Shown piece by piece: positions 34,815 through 42,882 of a stretch of 43,899 nucleotides of DNA. The notes under the pieces were generated by a model. It saw only the letters and a program-made list of their open reading frames with translations, searched no databases and had not been told where the DNA came from. The stretch is from Spirochaetales bacterium. GTDB lineage: Bacteria > Spirochaetota > Spirochaetia > SZUA-6 > RPPD01. Each line of letters opens with the position of its first letter. Within the stretch, counting starts at the first letter, position 1. A program made the translations under genes and the position numbers. The stretch is from the NCBI GenBank assembly GCA_016934415.1, contig JAFGSW010000087.1, forward strand, positions 1 through 43,899, written 5' to 3'.

Positions 34815-35252
34815 TCAATCCCCCAGCCCGGTGAACTTCAGCACCAGCTCCGCTTTCCCGCCCAGATCGCCGCGCGTCGCCTCGATCGCGCGCTCAAGGA
34901 ACCCGTTGAGCGGATCGGTCTCCTGCTTCTCCCAGTATCGCTCCACGAACTCGAGGCCGCGCGCTTTGGCGAGCCGCTCGAGGACGAGCGAACAGACGAA
35001 CACGTCGTCGGCCCAGCCGGACGGGCCGTAGACGTCCTCGGGCACGATGTCGTGCGGGGCCGCCAGGTAGCCGAGGGCGGCCAGCGCCATGCGCCGCTCG
35101 TCCGGCGCAAGCTCCCCGCCGCCGAGCGCTCCGGAAAGGGCGCGGAAGAGCGGGGGGAGGTAGTAGACGTATTCCTTCACCGGGCCGCTGTAGGAATTGA
35201 TCTGGTCGTAGAGAAAATCGTGGAAATCCTCGAATGCTTTCGTTTCAGCCAT
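34815..35252 (-). CDS. DUF1232-like small protein
   Basis: 145 residues. The middle (ALGYLAAPHDIVPEDVYG, then WADD) matches the DUF1232 signature Y-x-x-x-P-x-D-x-x-P and a following Asp pair. There is no strongly hydrophobic segment, unlike many relatives. The flanks are helical and charged (ERYWEKQETDPLNG). Function unknown. AAGGA lies 8 nt before ATG 35252. It stands alone in an area of intergenic repeats. Confidence 0.7.
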   Translation of the reverse strand: MAETKAFEDFHDFLYDQINSYSGPVKEYVYYLPPLFRALSGALGGGELAPDERRMALAALGYLAAPHDIVPEDVYGPSGWADDVFVCSLVLERLAKARGLEFVERYWEKQETDPLNGFLERAIEATRGDLGGKAELVLKFTGLGD

Positions 35253-35688
35253 TTTTAATTCCTTCGGACGAATATGAAATTATTTTCCGGTTCAGACACA
35301 CAATCGACGATTATCAAGGCCATTGTAACCTCTTTTTTTTCTTCGTCAATCGGCGTTTTGCGTACTCGCTTCACGCGCGTGAGAGAACCCGGATTGACGG
35401 ACGGTCTTTTCACGCTCATCGGGAAAGACTACGGATGACGCGGATGAGGAAGGGAAAGCTGTAAAAGAGGAGGAATGGATCGGACACAAACTGAATATTG
35501 CATCGGCCGTCGAAGAATGGGAAGATCCCAGTTCGCGGGGTATCGGCTTGCGAATTCTCGAATTGGTCGTTGGACGCCATGGAGTCGAGAGATTGCTTCG
35601 GTCACCTTCGAATATGATGGGAGATGAAGGCATGGGTGCCCTCGCAATGACATTATCACTTGAATTCCACTTTTTCTTTCCCGCCTCT
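35253..35688. other. Intergenic region with ATCCGC-beat repeats
   Basis: 436 nt. It contains copy B of the 9-nt repeat (minus orientation, 35421-35454). Its right end runs into copy C, which also provides the end of the phosphatase gene. No gene-like frame is convincing. Confidence 0.5.
35421..35454 (-). repeat. ATCCGCGTC-beat repeat, copy B
   Basis: On the minus strand it reads CCTCATCCGCGTCATCCGTAGTCTTTCC, almost the same core as copy D at 39191 but reversed. It lies between two minus-strand genes and belongs to neither. Confidence 0.65.
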
Positions 35689-35720
35689 TCATCCGCGTAA
35701 ATCCGCGTTATCCGTAGTTT
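35689..35720 (+). repeat. ATCCGCG-beat repeat, copy C (forms the 3' end of a gene)
   Basis: ATCCGCGTAA, ATCCGCGTT and ATCCGTAG start at 35691, 35701 and 35710. Read on the minus strand this region encodes the last residues (TTDNADLRG) and the stop of the phosphatase gene 35689-36516. Confidence 0.7.
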
Positions 35721-36516
35721 TTCTTTTTCCCCACGGCGCGGCGAGCACCCCGACGAGCTCGTCGTGGTACCGCCCGTTGGTGGCGGCGATCGACGACGCG
35801 GCCAGCGGCAGCGGTTGGCCCCGCCAGTCGGTCACGCGGCCGCCGGCCTCCTCGACGATGAGGGCGCCGGCGCCGAAGTCCCAGGCGTTGAGCTTGTATT
35901 CGAAGTAGCCGTCCACGCGGCCCGCGGCGACCCAGCACAGGTCGAGCGCGGCCGAGCCGGTGCGGCGGATGTCCATGGCGCCGAGCTTGAGGAGCGTGCG
36001 GATCTTCTCCAGGGTTTCGTCCATCGTCGCGCCGCGGTCGTAGTAGAAGCCGGTGACGAGAAGGCTCTCCCGGAGGCTCCCGGCCCCGCTGGCGCGGATG
36101 GGCCGGCCGTTGAGGAGCGCGCCTTGTCCGCGCACGGCTTGGAAGGTCTCATTGCGCGAGGGATCGAGCACGACGCCGCAGACAAGCGCGCCCTCGTGCG
36201 CCAGGGCGACGGAAACGGCGAAGTGAGGGAAGCCGTGGGCGAAATTGGCCGTGCCGTCGATGGGATCGATCACCCAGGTGAAGGACGATGGCGTCCGCTC
36301 GTATTTTTTCTCCTCGGCGAAAAAATTGTGGTCCGGATGGGCGGCGCGGACGACCCGGACGATCTCGTCCTCGCAGGCGACGTCGGCGGCGGTGACCAAA
36401 TTGTAGTGCTCGCCCTTGGCCTTGACGTCGAGCGAGTCGCGGCCGAAGCCGGCGATGACCCGGCCGGCCGCCCCGGCGGCGGCGAGCGCGGTTTCCATGT
36501 ACGGTGCGTAGTTCAT
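35689..36516 (-). CDS. suhB: Inositol monophosphatase family protein
   Basis: 275 residues. This Mg-dependent phosphatase releases phosphate from inositol-1-phosphate or similar sugars. All metal sites are visible: Glu68-Glu69 (FFAEEKKY), DPIDGT at 84-89 and Asp213 in NAWDFGAG. The start MNYAPYMETALAAAG has GGAGG 8-9 nt upstream. In bacteria the family includes SuhB, which also acts in rRNA transcription, and some nucleotide (PAP) phosphatases; the choice cannot be made here, so the symbol is tentative. The last ~9 residues and stop come from a dispersed ATCCGCG repeat (35689-35720), so the tail is not ancestral. Confidence 0.9.
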   Translation of the reverse strand: MNYAPYMETALAAAGAAGRVIAGFGRDSLDVKAKGEHYNLVTAADVACEDEIVRVVRAAHPDHNFFAEEKKYERTPSSFTWVIDPIDGTANFAHGFPHFAVSVALAHEGALVCGVVLDPSRNETFQAVRGQGALLNGRPIRASGAGSLRESLLVTGFYYDRGATMDETLEKIRTLLKLGAMDIRRTGSAALDLCWVAAGRVDGYFEYKLNAWDFGAGALIVEEAGGRVTDWRGQPLPLAASSIAATNGRYHDELVGVLAAPWGKRKTTDNADLRG

Positions 36517-36859
36517 TGTGTCTTCCCTCCGGGGGGCTTGTATTTCTCAGCCTAGAAATACACCACGAAGAACACCCCTCGACCGCTGGAAACTTCGTTG
36601 CGCAATGCGCTCGGGGCGGGCTCCGGGCACGAAGGGGAAAAAGGTAAGAAGAAAATAGGCGGAATCTTCTTGAGCAATTCCTTTTTTTTCCTGCTTCGTA
36701 TGCTTCGTTCTCTTCGTGATCTTCGTGTCCTCTTGTAAAGTCCAGAAAAAGCGTCGCCCTTGATGCCGAAATTCAATTCCGCTATAATCTACCGTCACGC
36801 AACGCGTTCGGCAATCGCGTTTTTCATCGTTCCGATTCTTCGGGTGAGGCTCGCATCGC
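36517..36859. other. Intergenic region with CTTCGT repeats
   Basis: 343 nt between divergent genes. It holds a four-fold CTTCGTNNN repeat (36691-36735) and, at 36551-36566, ACCACGAAGAACACC, the same motif in the other orientation. No gene is visible. Confidence 0.6.
36691..36735 (+). repeat. CTTCGTNNN tandem repeat with exact 9-nt period
   Basis: CTTCGT starts at 36694, 36703, 36712 and 36721, exactly 9 nt apart. A related single unit in reverse lies at 36551. Motif differs from the ATCCGCG family but shares the 9-nt beat. Confidence 0.7.
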
Positions 36860-38470
36860 ATGCGCATATACGTTCTCGTCTTCGGCTTTCTTTTGCTGGG
36901 CGCTTCGCTTTTCGCCCACCCCAATACCGTCACGTACACGACGCTCACCGTGGACAAGGAGGCGGTCAACGGCGAGATCTTCATCTCGGGCTACCAGGTG
37001 GCGCGCCTGGCCCAGCAGTTCAACCTCGATCCCTCGCAACTCTCGCAGGAGGCGTTGAAAAACCTGCTCCGCGCCTATTTCGACGACCGGTTCCGGATCG
37101 CGGGGCGGCGGGGCGAGCTCAACAAGCAGGTCGTCGATTTCAGGAATTCCGATCCGGCGGAATTTCTCTCCTCGGGGCTGTCGATGATATTTTACGTCAA
37201 GACTCAGGCGGACGACTTCCCGCTCGAATTCGAATCGAACACCTTCTTTGAATTCTCGCCGATCCAGACCAACAAGCTTTCCTTCCGCGGCAAGGACGGC
37301 CGGCCGCTCCCGGGATCGCGGGACGTGCTTCTTACGTCAAAGTCCCCTTCCTTCGCCTTTGATCCCGACCGGCCCGATTTTTCCGCCTACGACTTCGCCG
37401 TATTCGACAGCGACGGCGACGGCATCGCGGGGGCCTATGAGGCGCTCTACGGCCTCGACCCCTACAACGCCGATACCGACGGAGACGGCTTCACGGATTT
37501 CGAGGAATTTTTCATAGGCTGGGACCCGTTCAGCCCGACACCGGCCGACGGCCAGTCTCACGAGTCGTATCGCGAGGCGATCGCGGAGTTCGCCCGGCAA
37601 TACCGGCGCAAGCCGACCGAAACCAGTCTCCTCCTGTCCTACGTCGAAGAGACCCAGCTCAAGGAGGAACGGTTCGAGCCCGGCGCGAAAACGAGGTCGG
37701 CCGCGGTGATGAAGACGATGAAGGTCCAGGAGCTCGATCCGGACGCGAGCGCGGAAAACGGCTTTCTCGCCCTCATTCTGGGGAGAATGGAGGAGGAGCT
37801 CTACCAGACCTTCGACCTGGGGAGTTTTCTCCTTCTCCTGGGGCTGGCCGTCGGGCTCGGCTTCTTCCACGCCGGCGCCTCGGGTCCGGGCAAGGGACTG
37901 CTCGCGGCTTATTCGGTCAAGGACGGCCGCGAAATCAAGCCGTCCCTCGTCTTCGCGCTGGCGCTTGCCGCGAGCCAGCTGTGCTCCGTCATTCTCGAGG
38001 CGCTCCTTTTCCGGCTCTTTTTCCCGCGGCTCATCCGGTCCCTCGGGCTCGTCACCTACGTCGTCCAGATGGCCGCCGGAGCCGCCCTGGCGGGCGTCGC
38101 CGTCGTCCTCATATTCGCGGCCGTGCGCCGCATCCGCGCCGGCATGGTGATCGGGGAAAAGGGCTTCTTCGACAGGGCCGGCGGCGCCGTCGCCCTGGGC
38201 GCGCTCGGCGGGTTGGGAGCCGCGCCGTACTTCTGGAGCCTGCTTCAGTTTTCGGGCGAGATCGAACGGACCTACTTCGTGCCGTTTTTCGCACTCGCCT
38301 ACGGCGCGGGCGCGCTTGTCTGTTACGGGCTGACCGCCCTGGCCGCGATCGCCGTTCGCCGCAACGTCCTCGACATCCTGCCCCGGCTCACCCTCTACGC
38401 CGAGCTCGTCTCGGCCTCGCTCATGCTCCTCTTCGCCCTCTTTTTCTTTTTCATCCGCATCCCGATTTGA
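36860..38470 (+). CDS. Large membrane protein: periplasmic region, EF-hand-like loops, NicO/RcnA-like transporter
   Basis: 536 residues. A signal peptide (to about 19, AH|PNT) leads to a region of about 160 residues whose opening recalls periplasmic HP-x-V domains seen beside Ni/Co transporters. Residues 180-222 carry two thrombospondin-3/EF-hand-like calcium loops (DSDGDGIAG at 183 and ADTDGDGFTD at 204). From about 320 on there are six hydrophobic segments with FFHAGASGPGKG (His337) matching the HA-x-x-PGHGK motif of NicO/RcnA transporters, although the second His is replaced by Gly-Lys. It may move nickel, cobalt or another divalent ion, with calcium loops in the periplasm. It stands alone before a small secreted gene. 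The start has a weak site (GTGAGG). Confidence 0.7.
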   Translation: MRIYVLVFGFLLLGASLFAHPNTVTYTTLTVDKEAVNGEIFISGYQVARLAQQFNLDPSQLSQEALKNLLRAYFDDRFRIAGRRGELNKQVVDFRNSDPAEFLSSGLSMIFYVKTQADDFPLEFESNTFFEFSPIQTNKLSFRGKDGRPLPGSRDVLLTSKSPSFAFDPDRPDFSAYDFAVFDSDGDGIAGAYEALYGLDPYNADTDGDGFTDFEEFFIGWDPFSPTPADGQSHESYREAIAEFARQYRRKPTETSLLLSYVEETQLKEERFEPGAKTRSAAVMKTMKVQELDPDASAENGFLALILGRMEEELYQTFDLGSFLLLLGLAVGLGFFHAGASGPGKGLLAAYSVKDGREIKPSLVFALALAASQLCSVILEALLFRLFFPRLIRSLGLVTYVVQMAAGAALAGVAVVLIFAAVRRIRAGMVIGEKGFFDRAGGAVALGALGGLGAAPYFWSLLQFSGEIERTYFVPFFALAYGAGALVCYGLTALAAIAVRRNVLDILPRLTLYAELVSASLMLLFALFFFFIRIPI

Positions 38471-38525
38471 AGTAACTTTTTCGTCCCTTCTTGCATTTCG
38501 AATCCGATTCGACATAATTAGTGGT

Positions 38526-39116
38526 ATGAAAACGATTATGCTTTCTTTGACGCTTGCGGCCGCAGTCGCGGCCCCCGGGTTCGCCCAGGCGAAAACCGTG
38601 ACGGTCGCCGCCATACCGGCCTCGATGGACGAGATGACGAGCCTTCGCGACAAGATCGCGACCACGCCCGAGGGCGGGGCCGTTTCGTTCATCACGGCGA
38701 TGATCGTGTACGGCTCGAATCACAAACTCGGGCTGCAGGCCTTGACGCTCACCCTGGACGCGGGCCAGCTTTCCGCCGGCACCGTCTACAAGGGGTTCAA
38801 ACCGAAAAGGGCCTGGTACGAAAAGCTCTCCCAGATCGACAAGTTTCCGTTTCTGGGGAAGATCTACGTCGAGGGAACGTCGGCCGAGGAGGGATACGTC
38901 CTGCCGGAGGCGCCCTACACGATCACCGTCACCGAGGTGCGCCTGCTTCCGAAAGACACGGCCAAGGCGTTCGTGGCCTCGACGGGCGGCAACCTGCCCC
39001 GGCCGGTCTCGCTCGCCAGGAACTCGAAGGGGATCTGGAAGGTGACCGAGGCGTCGAGCCTCTTCGTGGGCCCGTCGGCACTGCCGCCTGAGGAGAAGCA
39101 GCCGGACGACCTCTAG
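38526..39116 (+). CDS. Secreted protein, DUF6935-like
   Basis: 196 residues: a signal peptide (MKTIMLSLTLAAAVAAPGFA, cleavage near AQA|K), then one domain. TPEGGAVSFITAMIVYGSNH, TVYKGFKP, FPFLGKIYVEGTSAEEGY and LPEAPYTITVTEV fit the plan I recall for DUF6935 (from memory only). No catalytic residues are known for such proteins. The start codon has only a weak upstream purine stretch. It converges on the exosortase-linked gene, 84 nt between stops, where repeat copy D lies. Confidence 0.7.
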   Translation: MKTIMLSLTLAAAVAAPGFAQAKTVTVAAIPASMDEMTSLRDKIATTPEGGAVSFITAMIVYGSNHKLGLQALTLTLDAGQLSAGTVYKGFKPKRAWYEKLSQIDKFPFLGKIYVEGTSAEEGYVLPEAPYTITVTEVRLLPKDTAKAFVASTGGNLPRPVSLARNSKGIWKVTEASSLFVGPSALPPEEKQPDDL

Positions 39117-39190
39117 CAGGTTGTTGAAAAAGTTGAGTCCCATTCCTCCTTTCATGTTTTTTCCCCGGGTTCCTGAGCTTCCTCTCTTTC

Positions 39191-39216
39191 TTCATCCGCG
39201 TCATCCGTAGTTTTTT
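39191..39216 (+). repeat. ATCCGCGTC-beat repeat, copy D (forms the 3' end of the MSEP gene)
   Basis: TTCATCCGCG, then TCATCCGTAG, with ATCCG at 39194 and 39203 (9 nt). On the minus strand it encodes the final Asn-Tyr-Gly and the stop of the MSEP-CTERM gene. Confidence 0.7.
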
Positions 39217-41975
39217 CTTCTCTTCCGCATCAGCGTCCGCGCCGCGACGGCGAGCGCCAGGATCGCGCCCGCGAGGAGAACCCAGACGAAGGGATCCGGC
39301 TCGTCCATGGAAAAAAGCTTATCGCCTTTTCCCGTCGCCTGATCGGCCGCCAACACCGCCCGTTCGTCCCGCTCCGATTCAAGCACGATGAAAGACGAGT
39401 CGCCCGTCATGACGGGCTTGTCGGAGTCGGCCGGGAGCGGGGCGCGGAACACGGCCGTATCGTGTTCCGCCCCTAAGAGCGCGAACAAGGGAGAGGCGGA
39501 GATCGAAGCGGTTGGCGAAGCATTGGCGGCCGGACCCGTTTGGAACGCGAGCGCGCCCTGCGCGTCGTCCCGAAGGAAATACGTCCGATCGGGCGATTCG
39601 GAATACATCCTGACGGAACGGATACGGACATCGTCGAAGACGCCCGGCGTCCGGTCGAGGGCCGGGTGAACGGTGAGATCGCGTCGGCGCAAGGCTTTCC
39701 CCATAAGCCAATAATAGTCGTCGGATTCCGGGAATTGCTCCCGGCAGTCGGCGAGGGAGCGGCGATAAATCGCGCGGGCATAGTCGGGCGATATCACGAC
39801 GACCACCGGGAAGCGCGGGGAGACGGCGCGATCGGGCTCAGCGTACACGGTGCGCAGGGCCCGTTCGAGGTAGAATCCCGTCTTCGAACGCGGGGTGCGG
39901 AGCGCTCCCCGCCAGCCCGATTCGGCGGAAAAGGTAATAATACCCGAATCGACGAGACTGACGCGCGCGCCTTCGGCCGGGACGGGGTATCGGCGGAGGA
40001 TCGTATCGACCTTTTCCGCGCCGTGCGCCGCGTCCGCCGGATTCCACGAGGAGACGTCGAGCAGGAAATGAAAGTAGGGCGTTCGCTTTACGGACGGCAG
40101 GGAGGCCTTGTAGCGCGGAGAGACGTACGCGGCGTGATGCGGGGAGACGACGACCGTCGCCGGGCGCGCCGCGTCCCGGCCGGCCGGAGGTGCGAGCGGG
40201 ATCGCGCGGCGCGAGTCCGGCCCCGTCGCGATTTCGAGCGAGAAGGGCGCGAGGTGGAGGAAGGCTATTTCCGCACGCCTCGTTTCGCGCGGCGCGAACG
40301 GGAACACCCGGAAGCGGATCGCGCCGGCCTCGTCGTAGTAGAGGATGGCCGGGTCGCGGGAGCGCCGGACGATGTTTTCGTACGCGAAGAGGGCGACGGA
40401 TTTTTTCACGTGAATCGCGTCCCGATACCGTCTGCCGATTTCCAATCGCAGGCCGCTCACTCTCGCTCCGGGCGGCAGGGAGAAGGCGGCCGTGAACTCG
40501 TTCATGTTTCTCGCGCCGTTCGTCATGAGGAGCGTCGCCCGGCTCAGGTAATCCCCGGTCTCCGGGCGGAAAACCGTTTCGCTCCGCGCCGTCCACGAGG
40601 GATTGTCATTGTTCCACCTCTCCTCTTCGGGCGGCCGCGGGTTCTTTCCCAGGAACACCTCGCTTATGAGCTCGCCCGTCTCGGGCGAGACGCTTTTGCC
40701 CTCCAAGACGAGGGCGCCGTACAGGGGGCCGAGGATGGGGAAGCTCTTGGGCCAGCCGTCGCGCCCGGAGAAATCGTTGATGCGCAGGAGGGCCGCTTCA
40801 GAGACGCGCGGCGCGGGGAGGCCGTAGCGGGGGGCGGCGACGTACTCGTAGGCGGCGGATAGTACCGTCCGGTCGTGGACGATGACGGCGCCGGGGAGGA
40901 GCGGGAACAGCCCGAGCACAATGAGAGGGAGGCGGGCCGCGGCCGGGGAAACCGAGGCCTTCAGGTACCGGTAATCGTCGACCAGACGACGCAGGTGGAA
41001 AAAGCAGAGTCCGAGGACAAGGGCGAAGGCCATCCCCGTCCCAAAAAACATGACGAGGTAGGGAACGAACGCCAGGAGCGGGAGAGAGGCCAGCAGGAGG
41101 TAGAGCGAATACGGAACAAGGACGAGACGCAGGATGAAGACGATGAGCGGCAGGCGGCCCGGACCGCGCGGCCGTACGGCCAGGAGCGCGCCCGCCGCGG
41201 GGGAAAAGAGCAGGGGGATGAAGAAGCCGGGACCGAAGCTCCGGGGGAGCGCGCCGAAAACATTGGCGAAGGAGAAGACGCCGGCTCCGGTCCGCGACAG
41301 GATGACGCCGAAAAGGCCGAGGAGGGGGAGCAGGCCGGAGAAGACGAGGATCGCGATTACCGAGGTTTTTTTATCCGTCAGGCCGACGTAGGCGGTGTTC
41401 AGGCCGCGGAAATAGAAGTAGTAGAAAACGAGGCAGAGCAGGGCGGTGGCGAGGGTGAAGAATGCCGGTATGGCCGCGTTCTCGACCCGGACGAGGGCGG
41501 TGAAGAGCGTCATGACCGCCTGGGCCAGGATGAAAGGCGAGAGCAGGCAGAGAAAAAACGAGACGGACGCGGAGGCCGGGCGTTTGAAGAGACGCCCCAG
41601 GCCGGACAGGGCGTAAAATATGGGCACGTACAGTGGAGCGTACGACGTCATGAAGTCCCACATGTCCGGGCCGCCCGACAGGCGGGGGGAATTGAGCACG
41701 ATGAGGACGATGGGGAAAGCCGCAGCCGCGGCCAGGAAAACCGGTTCGATCCACCGCTTTTTTCCCACAAGCGGCCAGGCGGCGACGGCGGCCGCCAGGC
41801 AGAGACCGGCGTAGACGGCCGCGCTTTGGAGCAAAAACGCTTTGTCGGCCGGAACCGGTGATTTGAGGAAATCGGGGAGCAGGGTCAGAAAAAAAACAAG
41901 GGAGGGCGCGGTGACGAACAGCCAGTAACCGGCCAGACGCGCGTCGGGGGCTTTGAGGGAACGATTCATCGTCAT
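39201..41975 (-). CDS. MSEP-CTERM membrane protein, likely sole exosortase K substrate
   Basis: 924 residues. The first 400 or so hold about twelve hydrophobic segments; the large soluble part that follows (about 410-870) has no motif I can name confidently and may contain a VIT-like region (EFTAAFSLPPGARVSGLRLE). The tail is a sorting signal: the MDEP motif (890-893), a membrane helix (about 896-913) and the basic end MRKRRK. This order (motif, helix, Arg/Lys) is typical for exosortase targets, and the MSEP-type motif is known to pair with exosortase K. The ATG at 41975 overlaps the stop of the exosortase gene by 4 nt (ATGA). Its stop and last three residues lie inside dispersed repeat copy D. 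Confidence 0.85.
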   Translation of the reverse strand: MTMNRSLKAPDARLAGYWLFVTAPSLVFFLTLLPDFLKSPVPADKAFLLQSAAVYAGLCLAAAVAAWPLVGKKRWIEPVFLAAAAAFPIVLIVLNSPRLSGGPDMWDFMTSYAPLYVPIFYALSGLGRLFKRPASASVSFFLCLLSPFILAQAVMTLFTALVRVENAAIPAFFTLATALLCLVFYYFYFRGLNTAYVGLTDKKTSVIAILVFSGLLPLLGLFGVILSRTGAGVFSFANVFGALPRSFGPGFFIPLLFSPAAGALLAVRPRGPGRLPLIVFILRLVLVPYSLYLLLASLPLLAFVPYLVMFFGTGMAFALVLGLCFFHLRRLVDDYRYLKASVSPAAARLPLIVLGLFPLLPGAVIVHDRTVLSAAYEYVAAPRYGLPAPRVSEAALLRINDFSGRDGWPKSFPILGPLYGALVLEGKSVSPETGELISEVFLGKNPRPPEEERWNNDNPSWTARSETVFRPETGDYLSRATLLMTNGARNMNEFTAAFSLPPGARVSGLRLEIGRRYRDAIHVKKSVALFAYENIVRRSRDPAILYYDEAGAIRFRVFPFAPRETRRAEIAFLHLAPFSLEIATGPDSRRAIPLAPPAGRDAARPATVVVSPHHAAYVSPRYKASLPSVKRTPYFHFLLDVSSWNPADAAHGAEKVDTILRRYPVPAEGARVSLVDSGIITFSAESGWRGALRTPRSKTGFYLERALRTVYAEPDRAVSPRFPVVVVISPDYARAIYRRSLADCREQFPESDDYYWLMGKALRRRDLTVHPALDRTPGVFDDVRIRSVRMYSESPDRTYFLRDDAQGALAFQTGPAANASPTASISASPLFALLGAEHDTAVFRAPLPADSDKPVMTGDSSFIVLESERDERAVLAADQATGKGDKLFSMDEPDPFVWVLLAGAILALAVAARTLMRKRRKNYG

Positions 41976-42559
41976 GATTCACGAACCGCCTTTCTTTCGA
42001 TGATGAGAACCAGGAGAGCGAAGCCGGCCAGACCGGCCAGCTCGATGAGAGCGCCCTGCCTCGCGTGAAGGGTCCGGGCGAGGCGGGCGGAAGCATCCGG
42101 GGAAAGAGAGAGATACGCCGCGATTCCGGCGGCGATGCGGACCGCATTGAGGACGACCGCGAACGGGTAGGAGCCCGCCAGGCAGAGCGCGAACGAGAGG
42201 AGGGCGCGCGCGCCGAACGGGCGGGGACGCAGCAAAAAGGATAGTCCCACAGCCGCGGCCGCGGCGGTCCCCCAGAGCTTTATTCCGCTGCAGTCGGTCG
42301 CGATGACTATCCGGCCCGACTCGTGCACATATCCGGCTTCATCCGAAAACGCGAAAGAATGACCGGTCAGGAGACGCACCGCCGACACGGCGGGAGCGAG
42401 AAGAAAATCAAGGTCGCGGGGCGCAGCCCGCAGCGCGATGAGCTTGAGGAGGAGAAGGAACAAGCCCAGGAGCAGGACCGGCCACGCGAACCTTCGTAAT
42501 TTTTCGGCGGATGCGCGTTCCATATTCGAAACAATCACCCGGCTGAGTGCGTTTCTCAT
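41972..42559 (-). CDS. xrtK: Exosortase K
   Basis: 195 residues with about five membrane segments. The exosortase catalytic triad is complete: Cys90 in ATDCSGIKL, Arg141 in LNAVRIA and His165 in TLHARQGA. It cleaves the C-terminal signal of secreted proteins at the inner membrane and probably passes them on. The size is small, as in the K group, and pairing with an adjacent MSEP protein is the known hallmark. The start is uncertain: ATG 42559 and ATG 42523 both lack a good ribosome site. The stop overlaps the downstream start by 4 nt. Confidence 0.9.
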   Translation of the reverse strand: MRNALSRVIVSNMERASAEKLRRFAWPVLLLGLFLLLLKLIALRAAPRDLDFLLAPAVSAVRLLTGHSFAFSDEAGYVHESGRIVIATDCSGIKLWGTAAAAAVGLSFLLRPRPFGARALLSFALCLAGSYPFAVVLNAVRIAAGIAAYLSLSPDASARLARTLHARQGALIELAGLAGFALLVLIIERKAVRES

Positions 42560-42741
42560 GTCAAAAAAATGGTCAATTGGAATTTATTGTGGATAAATCA
42601 TGGCGGCTGAGATTGACGACTTTTCGTGCGTATCGGGGAGGAATTGCGGCGGCAAAAATCGGCGAAAGGCAAGATAAGTGCCCCCAAGATTGCGATTCGT
42701 GCAAGCACGGGGGACGGAAGGGCGTCTATGGGGGTGAGAAT

Positions 42742-42769
42742 ATGCTGAAAATCAAATGATTTTCAGCAT
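42742..42769. repeat. Perfect 12-bp inverted repeat, 4-nt loop
   Basis: ATGCTGAAAATC-AAAT-GATTTTCAGCAT. It is about 115 nt upstream of the transposase start; it could act as a terminator or as part of an IS end. Confidence 0.6.
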
Positions 42770-42781
42770 TTCCGATTATAA

Positions 42782-42847
42782 TGGTTTTCTATTTCCTTAC
42801 ATTATAAGAAGATATGTCATGCCGCCGACAACGGAAATAGAAAACCA
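42782..42847. repeat. 15-bp inverted repeat, 36-nt spacer
   Basis: TGGTTTTCTATTTCC is exactly complementary in reverse to GGAAATAGAAAACCA. It ends about 35 nt before the transposase ATG and is AT-rich, unlike the surrounding GC-rich DNA. Confidence 0.6.
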
Positions 42848-42882
42848 ATTGTTATTGAGTATAACCCAGGAGAAAGGCACTC

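Larger units (their letters stand above)
42560..42882. other. Intergenic region with two inverted repeats
   Basis: 323 nt. ATGCTGAAAATC (42742-42753) and GATTTTCAGCAT (42758-42769) form a perfect 12-bp hairpin. TGGTTTTCTATTTCC (42782-42796) and GGAAATAGAAAACCA (42833-42847) match exactly with a 36-nt spacer. Both precede the transposase at 42883 and could mark an element end or a control site. No gene is visible. Confidence 0.6.

Noticed and set aside
37337-38695. Minus-strand open frame of about 450 codons
   Set aside because: Antisense of the NicO/RcnA-like gene; charged, Gly/Glu/Arg-rich, no known motif.
34620-39216. CRISPR array from the ATCCGCG repeats
   Set aside because: Units are 9-10 nt without spacers and the copies are scattered over kilobases.
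39540-40862. Long plus-strand open frame
   Set aside because: Antisense of the MSEP-CTERM gene, with no ribosome site or protein-like motif.
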